A stretch of 64,000 nucleotides of DNA from Asparagopsis taxiformis. Lineage: Eukaryota > Rhodophyta > Florideophyceae > Bonnemaisoniales > Bonnemaisoniaceae. The DNA lies in assembly GCA_030407315.1 (NCBI GenBank), contig JALQPE010000946.1, forward strand, positions 1-64,000, read 5' to 3'. A program made the translations under genes and the position numbers. The notes beneath the pieces were generated by a model. That model searched no databases and was not told the DNA's origin. It saw nothing but the letters and a program-made list of their open reading frames with translations. Every line of letters starts with the position of its first letter. Positions within the stretch are counted from its first letter, which is position 1. This document shows, piece after piece, positions 62,601 to 64,000 of this stretch.

Positions 62601-64000
62601 AAGTACCGGACAATTCCAATATTATCTCGAGTCATGTGTTGTACAAGGTCAAAACACTCGATGATGGCTCACGCATTTTGAAAGCCAGAATTGCACCTCA
62701 TGGTAACAAGGACAGAGACAAGCACATGTTGCGTACTGACTCTGCTTCCTGTCCCCCTGTTGGTTTGCGAACCCTGCTGTCTATTTGCACCATATTTCAC
62801 TGGTGTTTGGTCAAAATAGACGTCAAGTCAGCATTTTTACAGACAGGCCCAGCTACACGCGATGTATACGTCGTACCACCGCGAGAATCTAGCAATCGAT
62901 TGTTCTATTGGCTGTTATTAACAGCCTCTTGTGGGCTTGCAAATGCGAACGCGAAGTGGCAGGATCACAGTGATCAGTTCCTAGTTGATATTGGATTCGT
63001 ACAACTTGCGTACATCCCCCAGCTCTTTTACTTTGCAACTGATAGTGGCCTGAAAATGGTTGCCATCAAAGTTGTTGATGATTTTCTATTTGCCGGTGCT
63101 CGCACTGACCTTCAGCTATTGGTCGAACGAGCAGAAAAGAGGTATGATCTTGGTACTATTGTTTACAGTTCAGGAATTTTTAAGTTCTTTGGACTTGATA
63201 TACAACACGACGACGATAATATCATAACATTAACCGGAGATGAAAAGCTGAATTCTATTGGTCATCATGTTATTGACCGCCAGAGAAGGAAACAGCAGGA
63301 TGACAGCCTCAACGCAATAGAACTTACAGCCTTCCGATCTATGAATGGCTCTATTGGTTGGCTCGGCGTAACTGCAAGTCCGCTTTGTTCCTTTGCTTCC
63401 AGCTATCTACAACAAAAGGGTTCAAACCCCACCGTACATGACCTCATATCCCAAAATAATATGCTCCGTGTCTTGAAAAAGTTTGGCAGTCTAATCAAAT
63501 ACAAAACTCCTAGTACTGGCTCTAGAGTTGAGCTCTCAGTTGTTGTATTCACCGACGCCAGTGTCCCAGCCGAATCAGGACAACTTGGATTTGTTGCAGG
63601 ACTACTATTTGGCCCTCTATCTGAAGGTAATACCATGCACCTTATTCACTGGTCTTCTGCAAAATCTAGACGCCCTGTTCGCTCTACAGCTGCTGCAGAA
63701 ACTTTGGCAGCTGGTGCTGGAATTGACGAAGGGAAGATACTTGTCAAAGCATATGAAAAACTGCTGCACATGAATATCGATTTGATAATTTGCGTTGACT
63801 CAAAAGACTTATTCGATACCCTTTCAACTTGTCAAGGAGCAAATGACAAAAGCATTCGTGGTGATATTTCAGTCATTCGATACGAGTTTGAGACCCGTAA
63901 TATCAGCAAAATGATCTGGATACCTGGCAAGTGCAACTTGAGTGATCCACTCACTAAGTGGAACAGTCCACTTGCGTTACCACTACAACTACTAATGTTC
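59633..64000 (+). CDS. gag-pol: Copia A Gag-Pol polyprotein, copy 5 (runs off the window)
   Basis: This is the same frame as copies 1-4, open to the window edge with 1,456 of the expected 1,477 codons present. By the array period the stop would fall at 64066. It has TTA at 62837-62839. All catalytic positions described for copy 1 are inside the window. Confidence 0.93.
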   Translation, partial: MGPDTADLPSRPRFSWDARTVPWTDGKGNQEDYARAVQMWRTFHRKLPDGHSAKILPSLQGIMLQSQLYGRARDLCMQISSDVIESEEGPEAIVNAIHKRDALAVISEVYNDFLELLNTKRAATESFRNFERRFEAKTSKFNSNATTSKLPESLVAFMLLANSSVDSNQRISVLASSAPRDASLSASSTTDDFLKSLSYESIASVIRQCDKPKGQQNDTPLHVHASGMHRNKKKLSPSELADLKSKSRCRKCKQIGHWAIDHLSDPEKFNSSKKSGSSSSANPPSRPKSSSITFNMATLPTNDAQYPLQFRGPLVDNAAPYSGIGMKEFQLIQPIIAPDWNGEFDPLPDSVADRPFWQYGSGSHSSDSREIIGSVLLTLRSNSGTAVSVRHLVIDGSSQWVIGRNIVRKCNLIYDGCNILELPLYTASGDRDFIPLIDEDMHSYIAYEKFISAEHISSDYVDKSFYYATAQLPIGEKLKLSFDKLKPIIDIVHRHVCGHSSYNDIKTLLDRNGIWNEDTKRYLAQTIETCKSCKHTSEPTGMRKVSLSSMSREFNDLVCVDHLFIDRACIFHAMDSASRYSVGTLVPDTSMLQAVTAFEAHWVSQFWAPTKVLFDPGFKGIEFTKYLQDIGCQTAPLPARRHNKNAIESKHRILRDIYLRLQSANADTTAALLVQQTFRISNDLYGNNVLSAHELAKGYTRPVVPGNSFITVPADLAEAQKKLLAKRKLMLILKSKSISETPIHPGDTVEVFIKRSREKRGKWSDPKTVLGYDHQNRTVRLPGKDGNEIHAAVEDIRPAISESPLAVAIQSNLDELDDDIQSHLDAIETQPDSRMITRTYDADFDMADDNTATIARQPHPPAVGDKVAIYWPDDNQYYKGTVSKHFARSGKYKILYDDGQTETLDMSNEVWKYDTIGNTSTLTSNEITVVPGTELTSHEKSATEIYHNRFGGKEFLLNQAQDLPQFVTQNAYGREESSFKKTVKEVHVSKVPDNSNIISSHVLYKVKTLDDGSRILKARIAPHGNKDRDKHMLRTDSASCPPVGLRTLLSICTIFHWCLVKIDVKSAFLQTGPATRDVYVVPPRESSNRLFYWLLLTASCGLANANAKWQDHSDQFLVDIGFVQLAYIPQLFYFATDSGLKMVAIKVVDDFLFAGARTDLQLLVERAEKRYDLGTIVYSSGIFKFFGLDIQHDDDNIITLTGDEKLNSIGHHVIDRQRRKQQDDSLNAIELTAFRSMNGSIGWLGVTASPLCSFASSYLQQKGSNPTVHDLISQNNMLRVLKKFGSLIKYKTPSTGSRVELSVVVFTDASVPAESGQLGFVAGLLFGPLSEGNTMHLIHWSSAKSRRPVRSTAAAETLAAGAGIDEGKILVKAYEKLLHMNIDLIICVDSKDLFDTLSTCQGANDKSIRGDISVIRYEFETRNISKMIWIPGKCNLSDPLTKWNSPLALPLQLLMF

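Larger units (their letters stand above)
34131..64000 (+). mobile_element. Head-to-tail tandem array of copia family A (4,834-bp period)
   Basis: The ATG of successive units lies at 34856, 39690, 44524, 54799 and 59633. The period is 4,834 bp; between the third and fourth it is 4,834 plus the 5,437-bp nested insertion plus its 4-bp duplication. Neighbouring units share one LTR, giving LTR-internal-LTR-internal and so on. The array starts inside an RNase H domain at about 34131 and continues past the window. The only difference I noticed is one silent site. Unequal crossing-over between LTRs, or insertion and amplification of one-LTR circular products, would make this structure. Confidence 0.95.

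Noticed and set aside
34131..64000. Array as a pure assembly artefact
   Set aside because: Not fully excluded, but copy 1 has a private variant and copy 3 holds a unique insertion with a proper target duplication, which a simple duplicated contig would not give.
1..64000. tRNA, rRNA or other structured RNA genes
   Set aside because: I found no cloverleaf with A- and B-box motifs and no rRNA core sequence by reading; a covariance-model scan would be decisive.

Overview
This is eukaryotic DNA made almost entirely of transposable elements in layers. Nothing looks bacterial: there are no operons and no Shine-Dalgarno-led genes. The mix suggests a repeat-rich aquatic eukaryote: two divergent Ty1/copia families that keep the IN-RT-RNase H order but have unusual motifs, a chromodomain Ty3 element, a Plavaka-type DNA transposase and a 2OG-Fe(II) oxygenase. 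I favour a red macroalga over a fungus, but this is inference from element types and needs a phylogeny.

Layout. 1-13.3 kb: relics. A frameshifted SET-domain fragment (2-404), a dispersed hairpin-bearing repeat (545-835), an unrecognised broken coiled-coil gene (1061-2911), a broken Plavaka-type transposase on the minus strand (3418-6424), a perfect 38-bp palindrome (7026-7063), a repeat series with tiny exon-like cassettes (7.1-8.1 kb), two minisatellites (24 bp and 43 bp), C-rich DNA, and three more copies of the dispersed repeat (12.23-13.32 kb). 13.5-15.35 kb: a 2OG-Fe(II) oxygenase-like gene on the minus strand whose N-terminal side runs into an LTR. 15.35-28.70 kb: a 13.35-kb Ty3/gypsy chromovirus on the minus strand with 788/785-bp LTRs, gag, a decayed pol and a long additional reading frame on the opposite strand between pol and the 3' LTR. 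28.7-30.32 kb: a fragment of classical copia pol (family C, plus strand). 30.32-34.13 kb: a decayed copia element (family B, minus strand).

34.13-64.0 kb: a head-to-tail tandem array of one copia element (family A). Each 4,834-bp repeat is one 1,477-codon gag-pol frame plus a 400-bp spacer holding a single LTR shared by neighbours. Copies 1, 2 and 4 are intact, copy 3 is split by a nested Ty3/gypsy insertion (44,732-50,168; 332-bp LTRs with one visible difference; 4-bp target duplication), and copy 5 runs off the window. Excising the nested element and one target copy restores the exact 4,834-bp period, so the insertion came after that unit was in place.

How the parts work: in each retroelement Gag builds the particle, protease cuts the polyprotein, RT/RNase H copies the RNA and integrase inserts the DNA. 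The Ty3 elements appear to make Gag-Pol by -1 frameshifting; both have the heptamer GGGAAAC in the correct register at the gag end. Copia families A and B carry a Tudor-like module between integrase and RT, a possible chromatin reader. Most unusual: the tandem array, the Tudor-like module, the shared slippery heptamer and the antisense frame in the chromovirus.
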